64,000 bases of DNA from Mucilaginibacter rigui (GTDB lineage Bacteria; Bacteroidota; Bacteroidia; Sphingobacteriales; Sphingobacteriaceae), in assembly GCF_014773275.1 (NCBI RefSeq), contig NZ_JACWMW010000002.1, positions 310,001-374,000 on the forward strand. The letters are read 5' to 3'. The stretch's first letter is position 1; every line of letters begins with the position of its first letter. Of this stretch, positions 7,183-16,477 are shown piece by piece. Under the pieces are notes generated by a model that did no database searches, was not told the origin of the DNA, and saw only the letters and a list, made by a program, of their open reading frames with translations. A program made the position numbers and the translations under genes.

Positions 7183-8928
7183 TTAATCAATGTTTAAAGT
7201 AGCTGTAAGACCAAATGCATAAGCCGTACAATTTGCAGATGTCGGTTCACCCAAATCATCCTTGTTATATTCTGTCCAACTGTTGGCAGATGAAGGGAAG
7301 GATTGTTGTACCAGATTACCAAAGCCCCCTTGTGTATCCGTTACTGACACGCCTCCTCCTAAAATGAAATAACCTTCTCCCAATGAAGTAGTTTGATTGC
7401 CGTGATTGCTGTTGGTCCCAGTCGAAATAATGCCCGAAGATGTAAGGACTAAAGCTGTATTATTACTTTTTATACCTATTGCATAAACCGTTAATGTTAC
7501 ACCGGATGCCGCCTGTTCATAGTCAGAATGAGTGGCCGACCATGAATTATTGCCGGATGGATAACTAGCCATTATGAACTTTAAATAACCTCCGGTTATT
7601 GAAGCTTGAATGCCTCCACCGGCAATTAAATAATCCGTATCTATTGAGGCGGTAGCCTGATCCATGCCCGGGCCCGAATTGGTGCCTTGTGCTGTGGTCA
7701 TCTGTACTCCCAATAAGCCTTCATCGATACCATAACTTGGATCGTATATGGCAATTGCATAAGCCGTTAAATAATTGCTGGAAGAGGCCAGTGTTGCTAT
7801 ATCGTGCGAGCTTACCGACCAGCTGTTTATATTGCTGCTAACATTATTTGTTTGAGGATAAGAACTTACCAAAAAGCTGCTTACGTTGCTTTCCAGATAA
7901 GCACCTCCGCCAATAATTCTGAAATTCGCATCATTTGCTACTGCCTGTGTATTAACCAATGTTCCTCCCATGAGTGGTGTTTTGGCTGTAAATATGGTGG
8001 GGTAATTAATGCTTTGTGCCAATATTACAAGATGGATATACTCTTTTAAAATTTTTTGAGCATTCCCTGTTGTAAGTTTCCAGATCTCTATGGCTTCTGT
8101 AATGCCATACGAAGTATTATCAGTGCAGGTATCGGCCCAGGCTATAAGTGTGTCAGAATTTGTTAAATCTATAGCTGCGGCCATATTACTATCTCCTCCC
8201 GATGTATATATCGATTTTTGGAGCGTGGATAAGGCGCTGTTATTTACCAAATTTTCAGCAGCTGTAGCTACTGCGCTAATGCTAATCGCTCCTGAATAGG
8301 CTGCTGATACAGATTGCGACATTTCCAGCTGACTTTGGTAGCTATTGGTTTGCGCTTCGGATTTTAATTGAATGCAACCACCCAAATTTAATCCAAGTAC
8401 AAGATGTGTACCATAAGTTCCGGTAAACATTTTTGCATCGCTAAGAGAGCTGATGCCATCAAGAGCGATACAAAGCTCGGTTTGTAAACAGGCTCTTATT
8501 GCGGCAATATCTGCTGGTTTATAAAATGTCACTGTACCACAATTTATAGTTGCATTATAGCTGCTATTGAAATTAGTGGAGGCCTCATAGGTTTTAGAAT
8601 CGACGCTTGCTTTTACAGATCCGGAATAGAAGCCATAACTTCCCTTAATACCCACGGCTGCAGCAAACTCGGTATAAGATGATTGGGATGATTCAAGCTC
8701 ATTATAATAAGAAACGAAGGATTCATTAACCGTTTGAATGTTTACCTCGTCATCAGTTAAGGTCGCTTTTAAATAATTGGAAAGATAGCTGAGCACTAAG
8801 TTTGGTTGCTCGGCAATAATAGGGTTAAACACATTAAAGGATTGCAGCACAAAATTGATAGGTGTTGATGCTGTAGCCTGCTTGGTGAGCGATGGCCCGT
8901 TTGTGGGTGTGATACTTTCTGTTGTCAT
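7183..8928 (-). CDS. MACPF pore-forming protein with triple-repeat C-terminal domain
   Basis: 581 residues, Ser/Thr/Asn-rich. The MACPF/perforin signature is at residues 171-184 (TYGTHLVLGLNLGG: YGTH, then GG). About residues 30-310 would form the MACPF domain, with Ser/Ala-rich stretches (195-250) where membrane-inserting helical clusters occur in the family. The C-terminal part holds three repeats (about 335-395, 432-487, 518-576), each with a GGG motif, then SYP or SFP, NSW, an acidic residue and TAYA or VYA-type strand. A threefold repeat suggests a beta-prism-like binding domain (inference). There is no signal peptide or lipobox, unlike many Bacteroidales MACPF toxins, so release would need lysis or another route. 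The sole gene between duplicated tRNA-flank repeats, hence probably acquired. Role may be antibacterial or anti-eukaryotic; unknown. Confidence 0.85.
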   Translation of the reverse strand: MTTESITPTNGPSLTKQATASTPINFVLQSFNVFNPIIAEQPNLVLSYLSNYLKATLTDDEVNIQTVNESFVSYYNELESSQSSYTEFAAAVGIKGSYGFYSGSVKASVDSKTYEASTNFNSSYNATINCGTVTFYKPADIAAIRACLQTELCIALDGISSLSDAKMFTGTYGTHLVLGLNLGGCIQLKSEAQTNSYQSQLEMSQSVSAAYSGAISISAVATAAENLVNNSALSTLQKSIYTSGGDSNMAAAIDLTNSDTLIAWADTCTDNTSYGITEAIEIWKLTTGNAQKILKEYIHLVILAQSINYPTIFTAKTPLMGGTLVNTQAVANDANFRIIGGGAYLESNVSSFLVSSYPQTNNVSSNINSWSVSSHDIATLASSSNYLTAYAIAIYDPSYGIDEGLLGVQMTTAQGTNSGPGMDQATASIDTDYLIAGGGIQASITGGYLKFIMASYPSGNNSWSATHSDYEQAASGVTLTVYAIGIKSNNTALVLTSSGIISTGTNSNHGNQTTSLGEGYFILGGGVSVTDTQGGFGNLVQQSFPSSANSWTEYNKDDLGEPTSANCTAYAFGLTATLNID

Positions 8929-9008
8929 GTTAGCTTATTGGTTTAGGTATTGCGAAATTAATGCCTGTTTAAATATAATAACAGGGTGAATTTCCCCTTT
9001 TGCATAAA

Positions 9009-9064
9009 GCTACATCCCGAAAATTTCGGTTATAAATATAATAATGGGAATTAATTCGGCAAGG
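9009..9064. repeat. Direct repeat copy B (tRNA 5' end scar plus flank)
   Basis: 56 bp matching 6934-6990 with one indel and two substitutions. It contains the first 11 bases of tRNA-Pro(GGG) on the minus strand, then leaves the tRNA at 9008, so it is a truncated tRNA start. It sits 12 bp from the stop of the MgtC-like gene and is probably the original upstream flank of the tRNA, with copy A arriving by duplication or with the insert. Confidence 0.85.
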
Positions 9065-9076
9065 CCTTCTGCAATA

Positions 9077-9760
9077 TCACGCCGTAACAAACGCCACCGT
9101 ACCAACCGCGTTTATTTGCTGCATATCGTGCAATAAGGTAAGCGAAACCGGGTCTTTTGAATTTACCTTTTGAATAGAGATCCTAATGCTGTCGTTCTCC
9201 CCATCTGCTGATGAGATCCGTACTTCGTTGACGACGATCTGATGTTTCTGCAGCACATCTTCTATACTTTTCATATCTATTTGGTTGCGGGCAACCGTTA
9301 GGGTAATACCAGTGTATTTGTTGTGGTTAAACAGCCTGCGCTCAATTGGTTTTATGGCCGCTAATATGATGAATACAATAATTGTGGCTATTGTTGCCGG
9401 CAGGTATAAGCCCCCGCCTACTGCAAGGCCAATGGCTGCAACCGTCCATAAACCGGCGGCGGTGGTAAGGCCTTTTACAATTTCACTTTTCATAAACAAA
9501 ATAGTGCCCGCCCCCAAAAAGCCAATCCCGCTGATGACCTGTGCCGCCACGCGTGATGGATCGAGCATGATGCCGGGTTTATTCAGCACATCGCCAAAAC
9601 CATCCATAGATACGATCATGGCCAGTGTAGAACCCACGCAAACCAGCATGTGTGTACGCAACCCGGCGGCCCAGTCGCGGCGCTGCCTTTCCAACCCAAT
9701 AATACTGCCCAGCAATGATGCCAGTGCAAGGCGCATCACAATTTCAGATAATGGTATCAT
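9077..9760 (-). CDS. MgtC/SapB family membrane protein
   Basis: 227 residues. The N-terminal 140 residues hold four to five transmembrane helices with the family signature GSIIGLERQRRDWAAGLRTH and a following VCVGSTLAM segment, then GIGFLGAGTILF. The C-terminal ~75 residues form a soluble ACT-like domain (TLTVARNQIDMKSIEDVLQKH). MgtC proteins help growth at low magnesium and in host cells by modulating ATP synthase or other membrane processes; the broader family role in free-living bacteria is unclear. Length and layout are normal. The stop codon is 12 bp from the island boundary repeat 9009-9064, so the gene marks the core-genome side of the island. Faces away from the lipoprotein gene at 9908. 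Confidence 0.9.
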   Translation of the reverse strand: MIPLSEIVMRLALASLLGSIIGLERQRRDWAAGLRTHMLVCVGSTLAMIVSMDGFGDVLNKPGIMLDPSRVAAQVISGIGFLGAGTILFMKSEIVKGLTTAAGLWTVAAIGLAVGGGLYLPATIATIIVFIILAAIKPIERRLFNHNKYTGITLTVARNQIDMKSIEDVLQKHQIVVNEVRISSADGENDSIRISIQKVNSKDPVSLTLLHDMQQINAVGTVAFVTA

Positions 9761-9836
9761 AGCATTGGTTATAAAATGTAACTGCTAATGTATGTTATTT
9801 AAACACCAATATTTTAAAACTACCCATTTTTGGGTA

Positions 9837-9867
9837 TTGCCGACGGATTTTTATTGGGGTATTTTTG
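9837..9867 (+). promoter_or_regulatory. Candidate promoter of lipoprotein-dsbA pair
   Basis: TTG at 9837-9839 and TATTTTTG at 9860-9867, 20 bp apart, fit the Bacteroidota primary sigma pattern (TTG, about 19-20 bp, TAnnTTTG). The predicted start of transcription near 9874 leaves a leader of about 34 nt before the ATG at 9908. Confidence 0.5.
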
Positions 9868-9907
9868 AACATACAATAAATTATCCTAAACCTTAACACA
9901 ATTATTT

Positions 9908-10192
9908 ATGCGTTTAAAAGCACTTTTTATTACTGCGCTATTAGCCACAACAGCTGCCTTTGTTGCTTGCGAAAAGGAAGATGATGATGACGATTTTGAA
10001 GAGGTAAGCGGCATTTGCGCTGATGCATATAAGCATATAGACGATGCACAGCTTGATGCTTTTTGTGGAGCGGCCTATGCCTACCGCTGCCTTGACGAGA
10101 AGCCCTTATCCAGCCAGCAGGTGCAGGCCGTTTGCGCCCAGTACGATGATTTAAAGGAGCCTGGTGTTGCTGCCTGCGGATATTGTAAGTAA
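9908..10192 (+). CDS. Small six-cysteine lipoprotein with acidic linker
   Basis: 94 residues. A lipoprotein signal peptide (residues 1-20) ends in the lipobox AFVAC with Cys21 as lipidation site. A highly acidic tether follows (EKEDDDDDFEE, 22-32), then a compact domain with six cysteines at 37, 53, 61, 76, 90 and 93, ending CGYCK. The even number of cysteines suggests three disulfide bonds in the periplasm or at the cell surface; acidic residues after the lipid Cys resemble the surface lipoprotein export signal of Bacteroidota. No family recognised. It lies 60 bp before a DsbA-like gene on the same strand, which could oxidise it (inference). Confidence 0.75.
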   Translation: MRLKALFITALLATTAAFVACEKEDDDDDFEEVSGICADAYKHIDDAQLDAFCGAAYAYRCLDEKPLSSQQVQAVCAQYDDLKEPGVAACGYCK

Positions 10193-10252
10193 TGTTTATG
10201 GCCGGCGGATTTAAATTACCCACCGGCCATTTTACCCCCTAAACCATTTCAA

Positions 10253-10981
10253 TTGAAGATCAACAAAATATCCGAATCGGGCGTAAACCAGGTGCTTGGC
10301 ATTGTGCAGATAGTTTTTATGATATTACTACTGGCTTATGTTTATAACCTGAATACGCAGCTTACCCGCATCAATAAAAAGCTATCGGCCATTTCTAATA
10401 CCGGTACAAAAACACCCGGGACTATAAAAATAAACCCTGATAGTCGATCGCCAACCATGGGTACAGGAACAGCAACGGTAACCATGACCATCTTTTCTGA
10501 TTTTGAGTGTAGCTTTTGTAAGGTTTTTGCCACGGACATTTTCCCCCGGCTAAAAAAGCAATATGTAGATAAGGGCCTTATGCAGGTAAATTTCAGGCAC
10601 CTGCCTTTGGCTATCCATAAAAACGCATTGATGGCCGCAGAAGCGTCTGCCTGCATTAACGAACAGGGGAAATTCTGGGACCTGCACGACTATCTTTTTA
10701 AAAACCAGGAAAAGCTAAACAATAACCTTATCAATAACTGGGCGAGTGATAATAACATAGATACCGCGAAACTCGCAGGCTGTATCATCAACCACACCTA
10801 TAAAACCAAAGTTGATAAAGATATAGATGAGGCGAATAGTGCAGGCATCCAGGGTACGCCGGCAATCATTATTAACGGGCGGATGGTTATGGGCGCAAAA
10901 CCGTTTGAGTATTTTGCAGAGGTGATAGACAAGGAAATAGCAAAAACGCCCGGGCGTACAGCGGCAGAAACCTGCAACTAA
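10253..10981 (+). CDS. DsbA-like membrane-anchored thiol oxidoreductase
   Basis: 242 residues. An N-terminal hydrophobic segment (about 12-32) anchors it in the inner membrane. A thioredoxin-fold DsbA/BdbD-like domain follows, with active site CSFC (in SDFECSFCKVF) and a cis-Pro loop GTPAIIING, typical of oxidases and isomerases that make disulfides in exported proteins. The start is taken as TTG at 10253 because it begins before the anchor; the next ATG lies inside the membrane segment. Follows the six-cysteine lipoprotein gene by 60 bp and is probably co-transcribed. Its last 4 bp overlap the end of the convergent LuxR gene. Redox partner (DsbB or VKOR type) not in the window. Confidence 0.85.
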   Translation: MKINKISESGVNQVLGIVQIVFMILLLAYVYNLNTQLTRINKKLSAISNTGTKTPGTIKINPDSRSPTMGTGTATVTMTIFSDFECSFCKVFATDIFPRLKKQYVDKGLMQVNFRHLPLAIHKNALMAAEASACINEQGKFWDLHDYLFKNQEKLNNNLINNWASDNNIDTAKLAGCIINHTYKTKVDKDIDEANSAGIQGTPAIIINGRMVMGAKPFEYFAEVIDKEIAKTPGRTAAETCN

Positions 10982-11658
10982 ACCAAATCGAACGCGCGTG
11001 CATACTGCATCAGTTCGTAGGTGGTGGCTTTTAACTTTTGTTTGATGTTTTTGCGGTGTGTTTCGGCGGTTGTTACCGATATATACAGCGCGTTCGCAAT
11101 TTCGGCGGCGCTTTTCCCCGAGGCTACCTGTGTAAGCACTTCTTTCTCGCGTTTGGTTAACTTTGAGAATTTCTCATAATTCTGCCTTAAGAAGTTATTT
11201 TCCAGCAACAGGCGTTCGGCTTTAGCTGTCATGTGGTGCATGGCATCAATAGGCACAGCTATAGTTATGGTTAAACTTGGTTTACCCGCCCCATCCCGCA
11301 TAAATATCTTAACGCTCGACATGTGCCAGTTCCATTCATCACTGCCCGGAAAACGAACCTGCTGAAAAAAGGTTACGAGCTCGTCATCGTTGTTCCTTTC
11401 CAGCAGCGCCAGTATTTTGGGCACATAATCTTCCGCGTCTTCCTGGTTAAAATATTTTTTGTAGTAATCGCCTGATGAAAGCGCTGTTATTTCTTCCTGC
11501 GTAGATTGTAGTAACTCAAGCCCCCTGTTAGACATGTACACCACCGACCAATCGCGTAAATCATGTATAATAACAGCGCATGGCAGGCTGTTAAAGGCGG
11601 CCGCGTATTCTTCAATCAAGGGTACAAATTGCCTGGGGAAGCGTTCTTTATTTAACAT
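10978..11658 (-). CDS. PAS-LuxR transcriptional regulator
   Basis: 226 residues. About residues 15-130 look like a PAS-type sensor (LPCAVIIHDLRDWSVVYMSNRGLELL, then a beta-rich stretch with WNWHMSSVKIF). Residues about 160-226 form a LuxR/GerE helix-turn-helix (LTKREKEVLTQVASGKSAAEIANAL, VTTAETHRKNIKQKL). No receiver Asp or transmembrane segment is visible, so it is a one-component cytoplasmic regulator with an unknown small-molecule or redox input. This layout is common in Bacteroidota. It shares 4 bp with the end of the dsbA-like gene and starts 60 bp from the stop of the MFS gene upstream on the same strand. Targets unknown. Confidence 0.85.
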   Translation of the reverse strand: MLNKERFPRQFVPLIEEYAAAFNSLPCAVIIHDLRDWSVVYMSNRGLELLQSTQEEITALSSGDYYKKYFNQEDAEDYVPKILALLERNNDDELVTFFQQVRFPGSDEWNWHMSSVKIFMRDGAGKPSLTITIAVPIDAMHHMTAKAERLLLENNFLRQNYEKFSKLTKREKEVLTQVASGKSAAEIANALYISVTTAETHRKNIKQKLKATTYELMQYARAFDLV

Positions 11659-11717
11659 GTACTAATGTAGATGTTTAAAACCCTGCAGCAACCCGTTATT
11701 TAACGGTATTTATTGGG

Positions 11718-12977
11718 TTAAACCGCTTGCATATGCTGCTCTTCAACAGCCATTACGTTGTGTTGTTGTTTCAGCTTGTCTTTACGCAGGTAACGTATAT
11801 GCATCAGGCCGATAAGCAGGGCGGCTATACCTTCGCACAAAATGGTATCGGGGGCGCCTATCCATTTAGATACCGAACCCACCAGCAACCCGCCAAGCGG
11901 CTGCAGGCCAAAAAATGCCATCGCGTAAAAGCTTATCACCCGGCCACGCATGTTGGGCTCAACCGTGGTTTGTATCAGGGTATTGCTGATGGTGATCTGC
12001 GACATCATCCCGAAACCCGCAATAGTTGCAAAAACCAGCGCCAGCCAATAGGTGTTCTCGTGCGAAAACAGCACAAGCCCTACACCAAACACCAGCGTGT
12101 TAATACTCAGTATCTTTTTAAGGTTACTGCCTGCGTGCAGCGATGCCAGGAATATTGCCCCGGTAAAAGCGCCAAGGCCTATCACACTATCAATAACCCC
12201 GAAGGTGGTGGCGTTGCCTTTAAAAACTTCGCGGGCGTAATAAGGTATCAATGTACTGAATGGCAAAACCAGTAAGCTAATGAGCCCCAGCATCATAATT
12301 ACATAGGATATGGATGGTGTGGCCTTTAAGTAAGCTAACCCTTCCCTCAATTCGCCAAAAACGTTTTTGGTGTGGGGTTGCTTTACATATTTTGGCAAGG
12401 TCATCAGCAATAACGACCCGATAACCGCAATGAAACTTGCCGCATTAAGGGCAAAGCAAACACCATCGCCCCAGTACTCTAATATGAACCCGGCAATCCC
12501 CGGCCCTATCAGCCTGGACAAGTTTACCATTGATGAATTAAGGGCAAGCGCGTTGGGCAGATCTTTCTTGTCCTCTATCATTTCATACACCAGCGATTGC
12601 CTGGCCGGCACATCAAACGCGTTTATTATTCCCAGCATCACACTCAGGGCCAGTATTTCCCAAACAGCGTAATGCTTCATCAATATCAGCACCGCTAAAA
12701 TGGTTGCCTGTATCATAGATGCCACCTGTGTAGTAAGCAAAACCCGGAAACGGTTATACCTGTCTGATACCACTCCGCCAAAAAGCGACAATAAAAAAGA
12801 TGGGAACTGGCTGGCGAACAAAGTTAGCCCCAGCATAAAAGTAGAATGTGTAAGTGTATAGATAACCCAGCTTACAGCTGTTTTTTGCATCCAGGTGCCA
12901 ATAAGCGATACGGATTGACCTGCGAAATATAAACGATAGTTACGGCTGCGAAAGGCTTGAAATGTGCTTATATTCAT
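11718..12977 (-). CDS. MFS exporter, EntS/MFS_3-like
   Basis: 419 residues with about twelve transmembrane helices. The N-terminus FRSRNYRLYFAGQSVSLIGTWMQ and the loop GGVVSDRYNRFRVLL (motif A, between helices 2 and 3) are typical of the EntS-type subgroup that exports siderophores, drugs or other small molecules by proton antiport. A second conserved segment is SLVYEMIEDKKDLPNALAL. The cytoplasmic C-terminus ends in a short polar tail (QHNVMAVEEQHMQAV). The gene stands alone between the LuxR regulator (same strand, downstream by 60 bp) and the divergent DUF4175 gene. Substrate not predictable from sequence. Confidence 0.85.
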   Translation of the reverse strand: MNISTFQAFRSRNYRLYFAGQSVSLIGTWMQKTAVSWVIYTLTHSTFMLGLTLFASQFPSFLLSLFGGVVSDRYNRFRVLLTTQVASMIQATILAVLILMKHYAVWEILALSVMLGIINAFDVPARQSLVYEMIEDKKDLPNALALNSSMVNLSRLIGPGIAGFILEYWGDGVCFALNAASFIAVIGSLLLMTLPKYVKQPHTKNVFGELREGLAYLKATPSISYVIMMLGLISLLVLPFSTLIPYYAREVFKGNATTFGVIDSVIGLGAFTGAIFLASLHAGSNLKKILSINTLVFGVGLVLFSHENTYWLALVFATIAGFGMMSQITISNTLIQTTVEPNMRGRVISFYAMAFFGLQPLGGLLVGSVSKWIGAPDTILCEGIAALLIGLMHIRYLRKDKLKQQHNVMAVEEQHMQAV

Positions 12978-13162
12978 TATGTATTAATCCAACGACAAAA
13001 ATCGTCCCTGAATTGTTTTTATACACAGTTGTAATAATTAAATTACCTGATAATTGCATTTGAGTGTTATAAAGAGCCATAATTTAGGTGGATATTGCCC
13101 TTTGCACGTATTAATTAACAGTTTATTTTCGTTTATTGCGTATGTTGTAGCTTAACCCTGAT

Positions 13163-16100
13163 ATGACTTCTGCCGAAAACTATGATCTGTTGATCGAAAA
13201 GATCAACACTTTCATCCGTAAGTACCATTATAACAACCTGCTGCGCGGGCTGATATTTTTGGGCGTAGGCTTGTTTTCGGCCTATGTGGTTATTACGTTG
13301 AGCGAGTATTTTGGCAACTTTAGTACAACTCTGCGCACTATCCTTTTCTACTTCTTCATCCTGCTTAACTTAGCACTGTTTGTTTGGCTGATATTGCCGC
13401 CTTTATTGGCACAGTTAAAACTGGGCAAAACCCTCAAGCATGATCAGGCCGCCGAGATAATAGGCCGGCATTTTAATGATGTACACGATAAACTGCTGAA
13501 CACCCTTCAGCTAAAAAAACAGGTTAATGAGAATGCCGCCCACCGCGAATTGATAGAGGCCAGCATCAACCAAAAAATAGAGACACTAAAGCCGGTAAGC
13601 TTCCCATCGGCAGTTAACATCCGCGAGAATAGTAAATACCTGAAGTGGGTTATCCCACCTGCCGCCATCATTTGTATCATTGCTTTCGCTGCGCCATCCG
13701 TATTAACAGAGAGCACCAAAAGGCTTATCCATCATAACCAATATTTTGCGCCGGTTGCCCCTTTTCAATTTGTACTACTGAACAAAAATCTTTCGGCCGT
13801 ACAGGGTGAAGATTATAAAATTGATTTGAAACTAACAGGCGACAAGCTGCCCGCCGACGTTTATGTAGAAACAGCCAATACTACCTTTAAGCTTGATAAA
13901 GAGAACACCAGCCGTTTTCATTACCTGTTTACAAACCTGCAGCAAAACACATCGTTCAGGCTTTTGGGCAATGGTTTTGCATCGGCACCATACGAGATAA
14001 AGGTTAACCTTAAGCCCGTACTATTGCATTTTGATGCCGAACTGAATTACCCGGCCTATCTGCATAAAAAAAACGAGACCGTAGCCAACGCCGGCGACCT
14101 GACCCTCCCCGCCGGCACAACCGTTAACTGGAAATTCTATACCCAAAACGCCACAGCTCTGTTATTTAAGCTCGATGGTAACAATACAACGATACAGCCC
14201 TCCGGCAAGGATACATACGAACACCGCGAGCGGATCCTTAAAAGCACTGCCTATAACGTTAGTCCGCTAAACAACACGATTAAACGAAGCGATTCGGCTG
14301 CTTATCGGATAACCGTTGTTGCAGATGAGGCCCCTGCCATTGAAGTGCAGGAAAAGCCCGACTCGGTAAGCATGAAAGCCTTTTACTTTAACGGCCGAAT
14401 ACAGGACGATCATGGCTTTTCCTCACTGAGCTTTCATTACAAAGTTGGCGGCAATGGCGCCGAACGGTCGGTTAATAAACCGGTAAAGGCCGATCTGGCC
14501 GCCACACAGTCGGATTTCTTTTACTTCTGGAACCTGAAAGAACTTGGCATAAAACCCGGAGATGCTGTAACCTATTATTTTGAAGTTGCCGATAACGATG
14601 CTGTGAATGGCCCAAAAACAGCCCGTACCCCCGAGCGCACATTAAACATCCCGGATGCGGCGCAACTAGCCGAACAGTTAAACGCGGGCTCGCAGGCGGT
14701 GAAGGATAAGATGCGCTCGGCAGTAAAAATGGCGGCGCAGATAGAGAAAAGCGCGCAGAAACTGGCCGAATCATTATTGGATAAAAACACCCTCTCGTTC
14801 GATGAAAAGAAACAGGTGGAAGACCTGCTGCAAAAGCGTAAAGAGCTGGAAGATTTTGTAAAGGATATACAGGCCGATAACAAAAAGAACCTTTACAACC
14901 GCCAGGAAAACCAGCAGCAAACGCAGGAATTGATAGACATGCAAAAACAGATTGAAAACCTGTTCAATAACGTGCTTGACCAAAAGACCAAAGAGATGCT
15001 GCAAAAACTACAGCAACTGCTGCAGGAAAACCAGAAAGATAGCACCCGCGATGAGCTATCTAAAATGCAGATGGATAATAAATCGCTGAAGAAAGAACTG
15101 GACCGCATACTGGAACTTTACAAAAAGCTTGATTTTGAGCAAAAGCTAAATCAAAACATCAACCAGCTAAACCAGCTGGCCGAAGAGCAAAAAAAATTGG
15201 CCGAACAAACCCAAAAAGCGGGAGACAATAACAAAGACGCGCAGCAGCAGCAAAAGCTAAACCAGCAGTTTGATGATATTAAGAAATCGTTAGACGACCT
15301 GCAAAAAGAGAACGAAAAAGGCGGCAACAAGCAGGACTTTAAAAACCCGGAAGCTGATAAGCAGGCGATTGACGAGCAGATGAAGCAAAGCGAGGACGCC
15401 TTAAAAAAGAACAACCGCCCGCAGGCATCAAAGGCGCAGCAACAGGCCGCGCAAAAAATGAAACAAATGGCCCAAAAAATGCAGCAGGATGATGCTGATG
15501 GCCAGGAAAGCGATAATGCTGTTGATGCGCGCCAGCTACGTGAATTATTAAAGTCGCTGGTGAACAGTTCATTCACACAAGAAAAAATAATGCAGCAATT
15601 ACGCGTCACTAACCCAACCGACCCGGGCTACATCGCGTTAGCCCAAAAACAAAAAGACGTTAAAGACAATTTAAAAACGGCTGAGGATAGCCTGTATTCG
15701 TTAAGCCGTCGTATCCCCCAGATCCAGTCGACCGTTAATAAAGAAATTAGCGGAATTAACGAGCAGATAGATCAATCGCTTGAGAATTTAGGTGAGCGAA
15801 AAACGCCCGAGGCTATGCGGAACCAGCAATTTGCCATGACCAGCATGAACAATTTGGCATTGCTATTGAGTGAAGCGCTTGACCAGTTGCAAAAACAGCA
15901 AAGTAAAGCCGGTAAGGGCAAAGGGAAACAACCATCTTTATCGCAGCTAAGCAAAATGCAGCAGCAACTTAACCAAAATATGCAAAAAGCGCGCGAGCAA
16001 ATGCAGAAGACAGGCAACCCGCAGCCGGGAAAAACAGGACAGCAGGGCGCCAGCGAACAATTTGCTAAAATGGCCCGCGAGCAACAAATGATAAGACAAT

Positions 16101-16477
16101 CCTTACAACAAATAAACAAGGAGAACAATAAAGACGGGACGAACGGCTTGGGCGATTTGGATAAAATTGCAAAAGAAATGGAACAAACTGAGAACGATCT
16201 CGTAAACAAGAAAATTACAAATGAAGCGTTAAACAGGCAGCAGCAAATACATTCGCGTTTGCTGGAGGCCGAAAAGGCGGAACAAGAGCGGGAGCAGGAC
16301 CAAAAGAGAGAGAGCCGCGCGGCAGGCAATATGCCGCTGGGGTATATTAAAGCTTTGCAGGATTATGAGCAGGTTAAGTCAAAGCAAACGGAACAGATAA
16401 GAACAGTACCTGCGGCGCTAAACTTATATTACAGGCAAAAAATTAAAAAGTACTTTGATCAACTTAATGGAAAATGA
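13163..16477 (+). CDS. DUF4175 family giant coiled-coil membrane protein
   Basis: 1104 residues. Two transmembrane segments near the N-terminus (about 24-48 and 60-80) and a third near 160-180 anchor it. A beta-rich, probably periplasmic region (about 190-480) follows. From about 500 to the end it is a Gln/Lys/Glu-rich coiled coil with polyglutamine-like patches (QQQQKLNQQF, KAQQQAAQKMKQMAQKMQ). This layout fits the DUF4175 proteins of Bacteroidota; function unestablished. The last 11 bp overlap the anti-sigma-type kinase gene, and ybeY follows, so the three are likely one operon. Intergenic DNA before it (12978-13162) has no clear promoter box. Antisense ORFs over the coiled coil are compositional shadows. 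Confidence 0.85.
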   Translation: MTSAENYDLLIEKINTFIRKYHYNNLLRGLIFLGVGLFSAYVVITLSEYFGNFSTTLRTILFYFFILLNLALFVWLILPPLLAQLKLGKTLKHDQAAEIIGRHFNDVHDKLLNTLQLKKQVNENAAHRELIEASINQKIETLKPVSFPSAVNIRENSKYLKWVIPPAAIICIIAFAAPSVLTESTKRLIHHNQYFAPVAPFQFVLLNKNLSAVQGEDYKIDLKLTGDKLPADVYVETANTTFKLDKENTSRFHYLFTNLQQNTSFRLLGNGFASAPYEIKVNLKPVLLHFDAELNYPAYLHKKNETVANAGDLTLPAGTTVNWKFYTQNATALLFKLDGNNTTIQPSGKDTYEHRERILKSTAYNVSPLNNTIKRSDSAAYRITVVADEAPAIEVQEKPDSVSMKAFYFNGRIQDDHGFSSLSFHYKVGGNGAERSVNKPVKADLAATQSDFFYFWNLKELGIKPGDAVTYYFEVADNDAVNGPKTARTPERTLNIPDAAQLAEQLNAGSQAVKDKMRSAVKMAAQIEKSAQKLAESLLDKNTLSFDEKKQVEDLLQKRKELEDFVKDIQADNKKNLYNRQENQQQTQELIDMQKQIENLFNNVLDQKTKEMLQKLQQLLQENQKDSTRDELSKMQMDNKSLKKELDRILELYKKLDFEQKLNQNINQLNQLAEEQKKLAEQTQKAGDNNKDAQQQQKLNQQFDDIKKSLDDLQKENEKGGNKQDFKNPEADKQAIDEQMKQSEDALKKNNRPQASKAQQQAAQKMKQMAQKMQQDDADGQESDNAVDARQLRELLKSLVNSSFTQEKIMQQLRVTNPTDPGYIALAQKQKDVKDNLKTAEDSLYSLSRRIPQIQSTVNKEISGINEQIDQSLENLGERKTPEAMRNQQFAMTSMNNLALLLSEALDQLQKQQSKAGKGKGKQPSLSQLSKMQQQLNQNMQKAREQMQKTGNPQPGKTGQQGASEQFAKMAREQQMIRQSLQQINKENNKDGTNGLGDLDKIAKEMEQTENDLVNKKITNEALNRQQQIHSRLLEAEKAEQEREQDQKRESRAAGNMPLGYIKALQDYEQVKSKQTEQIRTVPAALNLYYRQKIKKYFDQLNGK

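Noticed and set aside
14774..16329. Several long Ser/Cys/Phe-rich minus-strand ORFs
   Set aside because: They are antisense shadows of the Gln/Lys-rich coiled coil of the DUF4175 gene.
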